Source: Hydractinia symbiolongicarpus (Eukaryota; Cnidaria; Hydrozoa; Anthoathecata; Hydractiniidae). From it: a DNA stretch of 64,000 nucleotides. The DNA lies in the NCBI RefSeq assembly GCF_029227915.1, contig NC_079884.1, positions 12,524,001-12,588,000 of the forward strand, written 5' to 3'. The notes under the pieces are model-generated. The model saw only the letters and a program-made list of their open reading frames with translations, did not search any database and was not told the origin of the DNA. A program made the position numbers and the translations under genes. Positions 1-11,618 of this stretch are shown piece after piece; the first letter of the stretch is position 1; the number at the start of each line of letters is the position of its first letter.

Positions 1-787
1 AGAATTTTCCGCCCTCTGGCATGTTGTCACTAGCCTTATTTAGCAAGAAAGAAAGTCAATGCTGTACGGGAAAGGAAAAACATTTAAATAGTGTACATGT
101 ATACATTACAGCTAATTGTTGTATATGTGATGTGAAAAAGTTACTGGCCATTTGACTACTTTATAGCTATCCTATTTAAACATCTGGTACTCGCATTTCA
201 TGTCTCCACATACATTTTTTTCATGCATGCTTCTGTTCACCACACTGCTAACGGCCCAGCTTTCTTTTATCAAGTTACTTTAGTATATATATTTTTAACT
301 TCTTGGTATACTTAATAAACATTCAACAATGTTAAAAGGTAGCGTCTTTAGCCTACGTAGCATTTTAAGGTTTTAATATAACAAAGAGTAATTTATAGAG
401 ATATTTTGTATTCCCCGTAAGGAGTAAGGCATCAGAAGACGTTATTTAATTTTATCAAAGAAACTACAATAAACGAACTGATTCTCGTGAGGCATAAAGT
501 TAAGTATTCTGGGTGTAAGCCAAAGAATTTTTTTTTTATCGCATGTAATAATTACAGCGAAATGAGAACATGTTCGTCGTTTAACTGAAACTACTGCAGT
601 TTTTCTTTTACAATACACCATATAAACATATTTATTGCCACTTACTTTATGGTTCACTCCCGAAAAATCGAGAAAAACTGTTCAGCATGCATTCACTTTC
701 ACGAATTTGTTTAAAAATTCTTAAAAGCCCCCCTAACCTAGTAGCTACAAAATAGTAAATTAAGTAAAAATGCATGACCGCACATAC
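1..787 (-). other. Left edge: intron and possible next exon of Ku80
   Basis: The Ku80 reading frame leaves the last exon I can place (788-855) in phase 2, so more exons must follow toward the left edge. In 1-787 I see AT-rich intron-like sequence. On the minus strand a pyrimidine-rich stretch followed by AG near position 25 could be an acceptor, but the residues after it do not match Ku80 well enough to call an exon. Confidence 0.35.
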
Positions 788-1924
788 CGTTGGATGTATT
801 CCTCTATTACTGGTAGTTGCGACTCTTCAGGATCCAAGGCACGACTTTGAATGCACTAAAATTCGTACATATTTTTTAGATATTAAATTTACGCAGGAAA
901 TAAAATACAGAAATACATTTGTACCTGACACTGCCTCTGAATAATTGGATTTAATATATTTTTTGGTTTAAATAATTCTTCTTCTACTTCCTCTCCATCC
1001 TCTCTAAGTGAAAAATACATTAGCAAATTTAAAATAAGAATTCCAGTAAAACAAAAAGTAAAGAAAATCTTTCGGACCAAATGCTTTTTTAAAAAAACTT
1101 ATATGACTTCAGAACAGTACTAAGTTCTCGAGTTTTTCATTTCATACAAGTTTTTTTCATATCATATTTTATATCTAATCAAGATTCACATTTGAAACGT
1201 AATTATATCATTTTGTGACGATAGAAATTAATTTTTAACTTTGCTGTTTAATTTCCAGAAAAATCGAGAACATTTGCTAAAATTCTGAAAAAAATAATTT
1301 TCTTGACAAAAATCAATATTTTTCAGGACCATAGTCGCTATCCACACAAACTGCTCATATAAGGTCAACTTACACAACATGCTGTACCAACCCCATTGAA
1401 TCTATTAGTGAGTCAACAGCTTGCAACTGTTCCTCTAAAAATGAATTCATTTGAAATCATGTCGTGACAGTCACAAGAGACCTATATTAAAACAAGAAGC
1501 AGAAATTAAAAATAATTTATTTAGTTTTTACATAAATAACACTTGCGTTAGTACTGTGAACAAAAAAGAGATCTTAGAGACAGACACGGCGTCAATAAAT
1601 AATGGAGGATTTAAATGTTGACCATGTATTCTTGAAATACCTTTTTCAAAAATTATTACTAAGCTGAAAAGAAACAAAGCTAACATTAGAACTATGATTG
1701 AAGTATGGTTATGTAAATCTTTTAAGCATTTTATCGAAATTACTTCCACTACATTTCAAAGCCAATAGCCTACGTAACCTCATTGTGTGAATTAATGCTC
1801 TAAGTCAAAGTTATTATGAACAACATGTCTTACCAGATGGCTCTTTGTTTTTACCACCTTGCAGTGAAGCAAACCCATATTGTCGAATATCTTCACGAAA
1901 GGGAAGAGCCACAAAAATTAAACT
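788..1924 (-). other. XRCC5: Ku80 exons 14-17: C-terminal arm of the core
   Basis: Exons in order: 1834-1924, 1374-1434, 925-1003, 788-855. They encode FVALPFREDIRQYGFASL, AVDSLIDSMGL, an acidic linker (EDGEEVEEELF), NPIIQRQCQ and a helix ending VIEEYIQ, all collinear with human Ku80. The last visible exon ends in phase 2 at a GTATGT donor, so the gene clearly continues off the window. Confidence 0.9.
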
Positions 1925-4900
1925 CTAAAAATAAGTAGTCCAAGAAAAATAAGCATACTGTTTCCCCTTTATGACGCATCTGATGAGTCAGTTTTTGACC
2001 ATTAGGGAAGCAATTTTGTTATTCAACTCGTTAACTTGCATTTCAAGAAAAAGCATATGTTCCCCTTTATATTTCAAAGCAACGTTTAATGCAAGTGCTT
2101 TTTTTAAATGCTCATGAAATATTGTTTACTGGCAGGTTACTTTAATATCAAAAAATACCTCATATGAACTTTTAATATGTGGAGCTAAAAACCCAATTTT
2201 TGGATCAGTGTTGCCACGAGCCACATATCGAACGATAGCTACCATGTTTTTTTCTTCTAGTGCATGACACAGTGCAGAAAAGGCGACAGCAGCATGCTGG
2301 AAAAAATATTTGCGAAGGTAAAAATACATAAACTATTGTCTTGTATTTCCTATACTAATATAATGAACTGGTGATGCATCTTTCCCTTCTGGAAATTGCA
2401 ATTTTTCTTATTCAGAATTTCCTCGAGACCTTTGTGTAATATTCAGTGCATGATAGATGAGTTTTTTTAATTTCTACCTTTATGTAAAACACATATGAAA
2501 AACTAGTTATACCTACCTCGTCGCCAGGTTGAGGTACAAAAATATGACATCCAACTCGACTAAACATATGTCGTTCAATCTAAAAATTATAAAAGTGAAA
2601 TAAATTATTACAAAGAAGTAAAAAGTATTTCATTCTTACTACTTTGTTTTTATTGTAATCCAATGAAAACAATGTCTGATATTAAGCACAAATTTGTTGA
2701 CCACTTCCATAGCAACAAATTGAGTTAATTTCATAATGGCAAATAAGATTTATTTATTCGTTTTTCGTTTGTCATTTTTCTTCAAAGAAATTTACGTTTA
2801 CTTATATAGCTAATATAATACGGCCAAATGTCATCCTGTAAGAAATCCCCAACCTTGAATGTAGCACCGATAAAGCCTGCGTGTGCAAAAAGTTATTAGA
2901 ATCGGCTTTAAATCTCTTTAAGGAGAGCTTTGGTAGGAGGAAACAGACCGTAAGTGGAGAATTAGTACAAAAACCTGTTAAAGTTATAAATAAGTTAGTT
3001 AGTACGCAATTAGAGATACTAAACATTGTTTTTATTCTTAGTTTCATATACACAAAACACTCATAGTTTTTTTTAAAAAAAAACGTACAAGAACGTACAA
3101 TTCTTTAGCTTTGTTGTACTTTAATTTTAGCTACAATTTTATAGTTTCTTTTAGCTGAGTGTGTGATATTTATGCAGGCTTTATAAGCAGCATTTTAAAG
3201 CAACATAAGGCTCAAATTCCTCAGAAAAAGAAAGCAACTGGCAAGCAGCAGTCCACCAGGGTTTTCAGGTTATAAAAGCAAATATAGCTCCAAAGAAAAA
3301 CATAAAAACTGAAGTTTGATTTCATGCCTAAACAAGTAAGAAAAACATGAATTTGGTCTCAGTAAAAGCTTCTGCCCAGGATTACACTACTTCAGATCAA
3401 ATCCTGAAAAATAACCATATTAGGGAGGTGAGTTTTAAAATAAATTAAAATGAATTGTTTCACTACATGAGAAGATTGTTACACAAAGTTACAGTGCAAA
3501 ACATAATTCAGTTTGACTTGAAAGATATATTCAAGTCAAACTAAATTAAGAACAGAAATTAGAGAAACACATCACTTACATTATTTCTTGAAGTGAAGCC
3601 AAGTACCAAACAACCTTTCGTTGTTTGGAGTTTCAGGGTTTTCTGATCATCTGACGTCATTGGAACTAGTGTCTTACCATATCTGTAGGCTAAATAATGA
3701 AATCAACTGAAATTATTATATTTGTAATTTGTCTATCTATAAAGTTATTTTGGTTTGATTCAGTAAAAATTTCAAAGAGCAGTTTATTTCCGTTATTCTA
3801 AAAGTTTTGGAGAATAAACCAGCAGTTAAAAAACTAACAAACATAATATAATCAGTATATTTTTAGTAAGCTATTGACCTTGCGTTGTGTTATCTTTATC
3901 CACTTCTGTTTGGTTTTCATCGTTTCGATAAAATGTTCGTTCAGTTTCAACTTTCATTGTGTCACGATTAACAGCTTGTTCTGCGAGTGCTGATAATTTT
4001 TTCCAAGAAGTTGGTCTTTCTTGAGATGTCTGAAAAGTGAGAGGTGCAAATTCAAACTTATTTTAACTTTTTATTTATAGAAAAATTAACGTAAAAACAA
4101 ACTGAAAATGTTAATAAAAAATTTGTACTTGTTGAAGTTGTCAAGAAAGCCAAAGTAAACAAATGATAAATACACCTTCCTATTTATCTTTATTAAAATA
4201 CATTCCCTGATTTTAACATATTACCATTAAAAATATTTTAAAAGAACATTTAATGTTCGCTCGCACACCTTTACATAAGCATATGTGTTTATCTTCAAGT
4301 CAGATCCAATCTCAATTGCACCACGAAACGTAGTCACAAGTTTCCTTCTGCGCTTTTCAAAAAAACTCAGCAGTGGTAGAACTTCGCTGAAATAAAAACA
4401 ATTTCATATCAGAAAATAAACATTAGCAAATAAAATAATCAAAAGGACTTGAAGAGAAAAAAAGGAGTGTAAGAAAAACCAAAAGGACAGAAACAAATAA
4501 GAAGCAGACAAACATACGAGACAAAAAAATGACCAAAAATATACATTGTTATGCCTCAAATCCAATTTTTAGGTATAAGTTTATTATACAGGTTAAATTA
4601 AACAGGTTAAATTAACCCGGTCCTTACTAGCACAAAATTAAAATGCTATGAAATGAGTTTTATTAGTATACAATTATAAAACATATGAGATATTTTATCC
4701 AACTAACAGCCACGGAATATTAAAAATTATTGCAATGACAATTTTAAAAAAATTGCCTTTGCTAGCATAAAATAAAACGATTAATTTGTAAGAACCTTGA
4801 ATATTCCTTATTGGTTTTTAAAGGGAACTTGAGGTAGGAAATAGTGTTGGACTTATATTATAGAGCTTAAAAAAGTTGGTTAAAAAAGTCTTTCAAAATT

Positions 4901-7900
4901 TTCTAAATAGCTTTTCTTGTTCTCAGGACAATAACTCAGGATTTGCAACTTAGTTTGCAATAACATTTTGTCCCGTATGTTTAATCACAAAAATTTGATT
5001 GCAAACAGACATCCTAAGTTATGGGATTTTTATTTACATGTTATCTTCTCTTGACTTTGATTTTAAGTTTAAGAAGACATGTGTATATTCGGGATTGCTT
5101 TCATTTTGTAAAGTTATGGGATAGTCAGCAAAAAATAATTCCCTGCAATTCACCGATATCATGAGATGGAATTTGTAAATGGTTTTTTACGACAGAATTT
5201 TTTTGGTTGATGTTCGTAACAACTCATTCCTTAGAAAAAACTCAAAAAAAGTCACAACAGAATTTTTTTCCTGTCGTTAGTGCAAAGGCAGTTACAGCGG
5301 CATTGCCAAATATTGTTGTCAATTCCAAAGGCTGTAGTAGTCTTTTTATCCATGTCTACACTCCGCAATTGTTAACATGAATGCTAAAGTATTAACAAAG
5401 CAGACAAGAAAAGAGCATTTATGTTCGCAATTTTGTGGGGACCTCATATCACAACACCTGAAAACATGGAAAAAACATTTACCTTATTGACATGCCTTCG
5501 CCATCAACTTGATCCAACACATGCCGGATACAATTGATACCTTGTTTCTTTGAGAAAATAAAAGCAGGATGTGTTAACATTACTTCTAAACAGCTTCCAT
5601 ATAGGGCATCAAAAAATATACTTTCTCTCTTTTAAAAAGGCCTACGTTAAGTTTGAAAAATTTGCTAACCTGTTGCGAAGACAACTCCTTCCTATTTTCA
5701 CCATGATTATTATTTCTTTGATGATTTGCTCCATCTTCATTTGCAGTACCATTACCCACATTTTCATCTTCATGCCCTTCATCGTTTTCCTCCGGACCAC
5801 TGTGAGAAAGCATAGCAAATTCAATAAACCTTTTTTTCATATCAACTGCATCATATTACATTACTTTAAAACTGGCCTAGTCAATGATGACATAGAAGTT
5901 TGTTCATTGTTAAGAAATTGATAATCCAATGTCTCAATTTCAATTTACAATTGGTAATAAGACTTTTCTAAACAAATGAAGCAGACAAAATAAAAACTCA
6001 CACAAAAATTAAATTTACGTCATTCGCTTTAATACCATTAATAATTGCATCCAATTGATCAGGAGCAAATTCAGAAGTCATGTTGGAAAACAGAATGATC
6101 TTTTGTTCCATCTTGCGCCCCCTAAATAAATTATTAATTATACACAGCAATATTTTTAAAAAATTTGTGCAAACAAATTTAAAAATGACGCTGTATTAAT
6201 TTAGGAAATTAACTAACATGCATTTAGTGTGCAAATGATCCAAGGCAACGACTAGAGCATCAATAACTACGTTATTTTGAGTTAAAGTTATATAACTGTA
6301 CGGACACAAAAGAAAACAGATCCCATAGTAGTCGTAAGCAGTATTTGAAAAAGATACAGTCTCCATGGGAATGACCTACAAAAAGAAACAAAAAAGATGT
6401 TAATTTCTCAATTTTTAGTAAAAGAGAAAAGGTGTAAAACAATGGTTTAATGTCACTAAGATATTCAACAAATTAAAGTCCTTTAAATATTTTAATTTCA
6501 TTCAATTCACGTTAAGTTGATGGTAAGACATGTTTCTTCTAGTGAATTCTTGGTACTTTTAAAACACACTTCTTAAAGCATTTCCCATCTACCTGGCACG
6601 ATTTGATTGTTTATAAATTGAAGCATGGGCAAATCCATCACATCCATTTCTTTAGCTAGCGTGATGTGTTCATAACCTTCTCCAGCTTGATCATTCAGAC
6701 TATTTGAAGTTCCTAATGAAGAAGATCTTTTAAAAGACCCACAGAAATGCATTTCACTTCACATCTTCACATTCACATTTTCACATTCTGTTTTTTATCT
6801 ACCTTTATGAGATTTATCAAACACAATGTTTTTAGTCTATATGAATTTTTACTGCTTCATAATGTTCTTTTTATCAAGAGTTAACACTTTTTGAAATTTC
6901 ATCATGTTTTCTTTGTGTCAGACTTGATAGTCCTTTTTAGTAAATACGGATATAAACTGTATTGACATATAAAAAAGAGGAAGTCACCATCAGTTCCAAA
7001 CAAATGAATATGAATATGAAGTGTATTGACACATAAAAAAGAAGAAGTTTTACCATCAGTTCCAAACAGAATTAAAGCTGCTTCATCCTTATTTTTCTTA
7101 GTATCGTTAAATATCTAAAGTAGAGATAATGACAAACAATGATGCACCAAATTGAACTAATTTACAACTGGATTAGGTCTTAAAAAACGGCTGTTGGTGT
7201 GTATGTACATAAAACAAAAAATGATTAAATTTATTCTCTTTGTACACAAAAAAATTATTTGGAGTACATCAACATTGTTCCTGACTTACATGTACACTGT
7301 AATAGCTCATTACACTACACTACTACAATACAAAACGTTCGTTCTGTCTTTCTCTCGGAAGAATATTTATATTGCTATTTTTTTAAAAAAAAACACTCCC
7401 GTAACAATAGATCATAATATAAATATAAAATTAATGTTTTTTTACAGTCAATTTTGCATTCGCCAAGATTAAAGCCCACTCTGAGATTGATATAACATTC
7501 ACAGATTGGGGACAGAGAAAAGACAACAAATACAAATGCGAGAGCAAGTTCTTCTGGTCCAAAGTAAACACAGAAAACAACACAAAAACAGTTTACTATA
7601 TACAGGTTGGAGCAGGATCGCATCATGTTCGTCTATCGTGGTGAATGAACATAAACAAAGCTGTACATAACATAATAAGTTATCCTAATGACAACGTTGC
7701 TACAAGGTTGGTGGTAGGCAATTGCTGAAAAGGTATAGGAGTGTTTTTTTTTGTTTAAAGTCAAAAAAATCTTTTACATTATATTTTAAATTCCCAATCA
7801 AGAACACTGCAACAAACACAACACAAAATATGGTCAACAAAGTAAAGATATGAACATGGCAAAAATATAATTTGGCAAACCCTAAATCATTTATATAACC

Positions 7901-9119
7901 CATTGGCCAATTCAGAGACAACCAATGATTAAAAGGGGAAAAGAGACTCTCAAACATAGAGATACATTGGAACAGAACTAAGAGAATATTCATGCTGTGT
8001 GGACACATTTGTAAATTGTTTACAACATTGTCAAGTGCTTGGAGTAGTTTCACAATACAAAAAACTTGGAGTTCTAATTGACAATTGACAAAGGTTTGCA
8101 AAAAGATAATTAAAGTTATGGGATTCTTTATTCAACTGAAAGTTTAGGTTGTTTAAATTTAGGCTAATTAAATACCTTTCGAAGCTCTTTAAAAAGCTAA
8201 GCTCTTTAAACATTTCTTGAAAACATGATAAATGTCATCAAGAAATCAAATGTAAAAACATCACAAACAGGATTGTACACAAAATACCTTTCTTTGGATA
8301 ATCATGTTTGTGGCAGCTATGCATTTTTGTAGGGGTGTTTCTTCACCTTCCGGCGCTTCACTCATCAAAGGGTTGACATCAATAATAATTGCAACTGCTT
8401 CTGCCTGTAAAATTTATTATCAACATTAAAAAGATGGGATAACAATACAACATGCTAGATAAAAAACGAAGTAAAACCTGTTTTCGTCATTCGGGAAAAC
8501 ATAAAGAATGAATAATAAAATATTAACCTAGTTAACCTAAATAACAAAATGCTGTTTTATGCAGAAATTTAAAGACAAACTGAAGAGAATTCTCCTAAAA
8601 ATAGTTCAGTACTTTATAGCTATTTAAAAATTTGTTCCAGCAAATTAAACATTATATTTATTTTCTTCTCCTACAAACACTTTACAAAAGCGTGACTTCT
8701 ATTCAAGTGGTATATTTTCTTTCATACTGCATGTGCACCAAGAACATTTTTTTAAATATTTTCTGAAATATGTGATTACAGCTAATTTGCAAAATCTATG
8801 TGATTTTTTTTAAAACAGTTTTCCCTGGAAGATTAAGAATCTTCAAGACAGTTTGTACAACCGCATACCCAAGATTTCCTATAACAAATATTCAAAACAT
8901 GGGTTCTAGAAAAAACCTAGTAATTATCTTCAAACAGAAGAGGCCATGGTTCTTAAATGTAGTCTATACACTGGTTGGCAAAAATGTTATCTATAGTTAT
9001 ATTTTGTTTCACTTTATTGAACTTACTTCTTTGTTCATTTTACTATCGAAATTCTAGACATGGTTTTCACAACACAGAGTGTTCCTTTTTAGTTAACTAT
9101 AACTTACCTTGGCTGCCAT
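788..9119 (-). CDS. XRCC5: Ku80 (XRCC5), 17 exons, 3' end missing
   Basis: Ku80 pairs with Ku70 to form the ring that threads onto broken DNA ends and starts non-homologous end joining in the nucleus. Seventeen exons join in a continuous frame to 517 codons plus 2 nt, corresponding to about the first 530 residues of the roughly 730-residue human protein. Matches include AVAIIIDVNPLM and LILFGTDG (vWA fold), KIILFSNMTSEF, YRYGKTLVPM, and NMVAIVRYVARG with PHIKSSYE (core). The start ATG (9117-9119) has A at -3 and G at +4 and encodes only MAAK before the first intron. The C-terminal helical domain and DNA-PKcs-binding tail would lie left of the window. The next gene upstream, on the same strand, ends 1.5 kb away. 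Identification is by remembered homology along the whole length; I am very sure of the family. Confidence 0.95.
2159..5547 (-). other. XRCC5: Ku80 exons 8-13: DNA-encircling core
   Basis: Exons in order: 5483-5547, 4269-4386, 3879-4029, 3580-3689, 2517-2579, 2159-2296. They carry the beta-barrel/bridge part of the Ku core, with GAIEIGSDLKI, AYRYGKTLVPM, KGCLVLGF, IFVPQPGDE and VAIVRYVARG in the expected order. Phases run 2,0,1,0,0,0 at the exon ends. The intron at 2580-3579 contains a 61-codon plus-strand open frame (2881-3066) that matches nothing I recognise and is probably chance. Confidence 0.9.
5670..9119 (-). other. XRCC5: Ku80 exons 1-7: von Willebrand A-like domain
   Basis: Coding exons in transcript order: 9108-9119, 8288-8404, 7054-7114, 6593-6712, 6218-6266, 6002-6121, 5670-5799. 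Each is bounded by AG and GT and the phases fit (0,0,1,1,2,2,0). These encode the N-terminal alpha/beta (vWA-like) domain. Exon 7 is an acidic and Asn-rich insert (ENDEGHEDEN, then HQRNNNHGEN) where human Ku80 has a Gly/Asp loop. At the exon 4/5 junction the loop before IDALVVALDHLH is several residues shorter than in human Ku80, so exon 5's acceptor (AG at 6267-6268) is the least certain splice site. Confidence 0.88.
6958..7075. repeat. Tandem partial duplication of the Ku80 exon 3 donor
   Basis: Two imperfect direct copies of about 50 bp start with GTATTGACAYATAAAAAAGA and end with CCATCAGTTCCAAACA (first about 6958-7008, second about 7021-7074). The second copy overlaps the 3' end and splice donor of exon 3. 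The first therefore carries a decoy exon end followed by GTGACT within intron 3. I treat the copy at 7054 as real because it joins to the rest of exon 3 in frame. Confidence 0.75.
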
Positions 9120-10661
9120 GATAAGATACGTAGGTCAGAGGTTCATGATACGTATTTTTTCTTAAATGTAGTCTCTATAAAAACCTAAGCGTTAACAAGT
9201 ACACTTGACCATTACACAAGCATTTGGATTTTCAGATCTCACCTTTTACACAGCTTAAAGTTGATAAACGGTAAAATAAAAATTTTTTAAGGATTGTCAA
9301 CACTTTACTTTAAACCAATACAAAACTATGCATGCCGTTAAAAGAGTAAATTAACTTTATGAACTACCTTCGTCATAACATTTTGTAATTAAAGGGTCCA
9401 AAACACAAAAAATATCATGGCGATATTTGCTTAGAAACCTTCAACACTCAAAATCTTTAAAAAAGAAGATAATAATTCATATATTCATATGTTACCTTAA
9501 GAGAAGCAATTTCTATAAGAAATTTTTCAGATTGCTATTGCTAGGTATTAATTTTAGTGCGGTATAGCCTCCTTATTTCCATTCCCTCTTTATTGGAGAA
9601 AAATAATAGAAAAATAGATACAAAATAAAAACAACTTATTTTTTATTTGACTTACAATACTGCCTGCAATAAGTTAAATAGTAATAAAAGTAAGTAACAG
9701 CTATATAACCAAAATACAACAAAAAAAAGGTATTCTACTGGTCAGAATATTACGTGGTAGCACATTCGTTTGAGGGTGACAAACATGGAGTCAAACACTC
9801 ATTGCAGTTTTAATTAAACAAGTATCATTAAAAAATAAATAGAAATTAATAAAAATTCACCAAAACTATGCAACATATAAAGTCGAAAGTTAAAAAGCAA
9901 AAATTCAGCCTTGTTACGAATAATTAAACAAGTATTATGGGTAAAGAGCAAGTTTTCATTTAAACAACAATAGCTACCCTGAAAAGCACTGACTTGTGAT
10001 TGGTTTAAAAGTATCACATGACATTTTCCAAACCAGAGAAGGGAAATAAATCCACAATTCTTTTTATGTGGTATAAATATGAATACAAAGATATCAAGAC
10101 AAAAAAAAGAGCAAAAAGTTTTTTTGGGAATATAAATTTTATATTAAACCTTGTAAAATAAAGTTACAGTTCGATTGTACCATGTAATTTATTACTTCAA
10201 ACTGATGCATGATATAATTAGGCTATCTGCATGTTTCAAAATAAATCAATTTTATATATATAAATTAATAATTAAAAAAAAAATAATTAAAAACTTAAAT
10301 TCAATGTATCAATAAATCACTGGTTTCATTGCATATACATTATGTACGAACAAAAATAAAAGGAATTAAATGTAAACTTTATGTACAAAATAATTTGCCT
10401 TGTTGTCTAAAAAGAGTTAATAATCAGGCATACAGTATTCTGTACAGGAAATGAATTATTTGCGTAAGTGCCATTGTTAAGTCAATAGCACCATAACTGA
10501 AATATATATATTTAACAATATGATTATTGCTTTTCTAAGGCTTCCAAATGCCATTCACAGGGATAAGTGATTAAACAATTCTGAATAACCAAGGGTTTCC
10601 CAAATGTGACAACCTTGTTTATAACCAATCCACGTACATATGTAACCAAATAATAATGCTC
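9120..10661. other. Intergenic, between Ku80 start and the Death-SEFIR stop
   Basis: AT-rich sequence without a supportable gene. It should hold the Ku80 promoter (right next to 9120) and the 3' UTR of the upstream minus-strand gene. A minus-strand AATAAA (10188-10193) is a possible poly(A) signal for that gene. I saw no clear TATA box close to the Ku80 start. Confidence 0.5.
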
Positions 10662-11618
10662 TTAATGTTGAAACAACCTTGGAAGAAAAGTTTTTTTAGT
10701 TTTACCTGTGACCTGAGGTAACATATAAGTTTCGATTTTAAATAATCTCCGAACTAGACTATCATAATCATTTGGAATTCTGTATCTTTTTGGAGCAATC
10801 AAAGTACGAAGCACGTCAGAATCTTTACAATTAGGTAGCAACACTGGAATGTATTTACAACTTTTACTTTTTTTTCGATATATGTCACTTATTACCAAAT
10901 TCATCACAAACAGGAGTTCTTTGATTTTGTCTAAATAGAAAAGTACATATATGGTTATTAAAGTAGTGTGAACAAGTAACATCTCTTTGTCTTAACCTCC
11001 TTACTTTAGGGGGCATTTAAATTTTTGCGCATAGAATATATGTTTAAAACTTTGAGATGCACAGAGACTGTTTCTGTTAACGTGCATATTTCACTAACTT
11101 TTTTTGTCGCCATTTGGAATAATAGTGTGCTTTATCAACAGAAAATCTTAAAAACATGTGCAGCAATAAAAGTTATGCAAATGCAATTGTAGACGCTTGC
11201 TTGAAAATATGGTGTAGCAAATACAGACCACTAAATGGCTCCTAAGATCCATGGAATTTACAAAATATATATACGAATTACTTACCAGATAACTTGGAGG
11301 TGTTTTTTTTATTAATCAGTTTTTCACTGTGTTTCAAAGTAGTACTGCACATAACTAAAACAAAATCTGATTTTTCTACGCTATTCAATATGTACAATTG
11401 TTTGTTATGACTTTCTAATGTTTCAAATATGTCAGCTCTTGCATCAATAGCCATACTACGAAGATATGCTGTTAGTTCTCTAATATTATCCATATGTTCC
11501 TCACTTTCTGGAAAATACACAATAAATACTTTTGGTGGATTTTCACTTTGTAATGCATTTATTTCGTTATTATCACCACTGCTTAAAATATCACCGTTGT
11601 TTATAACAGTTCCATTCC
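10662..11618 (-). other. SEFIR-domain exons of the adaptor
   Basis: Exon 4 (11286-11618) carries the first beta strand KVFIVYF, the helix NIRELTAYLRSM, the DARADIFE segment and LVMCSTT. Exon 5 (10662-10930) carries KYIPVLLPNCKDSDV and the closing helix. Before the domain there is an acidic Asn-rich linker (NNGDILSSGDNNE). The IPVLLPN core matches IPVLFPN of human Act1, which separates it from an ordinary TIR domain. Confidence 0.82.

Noticed and set aside
2881-3066. 61-codon plus-strand frame in a Ku80 intron
   Set aside because: No start context, no homologue recognised, and the region is between two well-supported exons on the other strand.
7194-8213. Several 60-130-codon frames in the first Ku80 introns
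   Set aside because: Low-complexity Phe/Leu/Tyr composition typical of AT-rich introns; no splice partners or motifs.
9735-9800. Possible SINE head (GTGGTAGCACATTCGTTTGA)
   Set aside because: The A-box resemblance is fair but no convincing B box or shared body follows.
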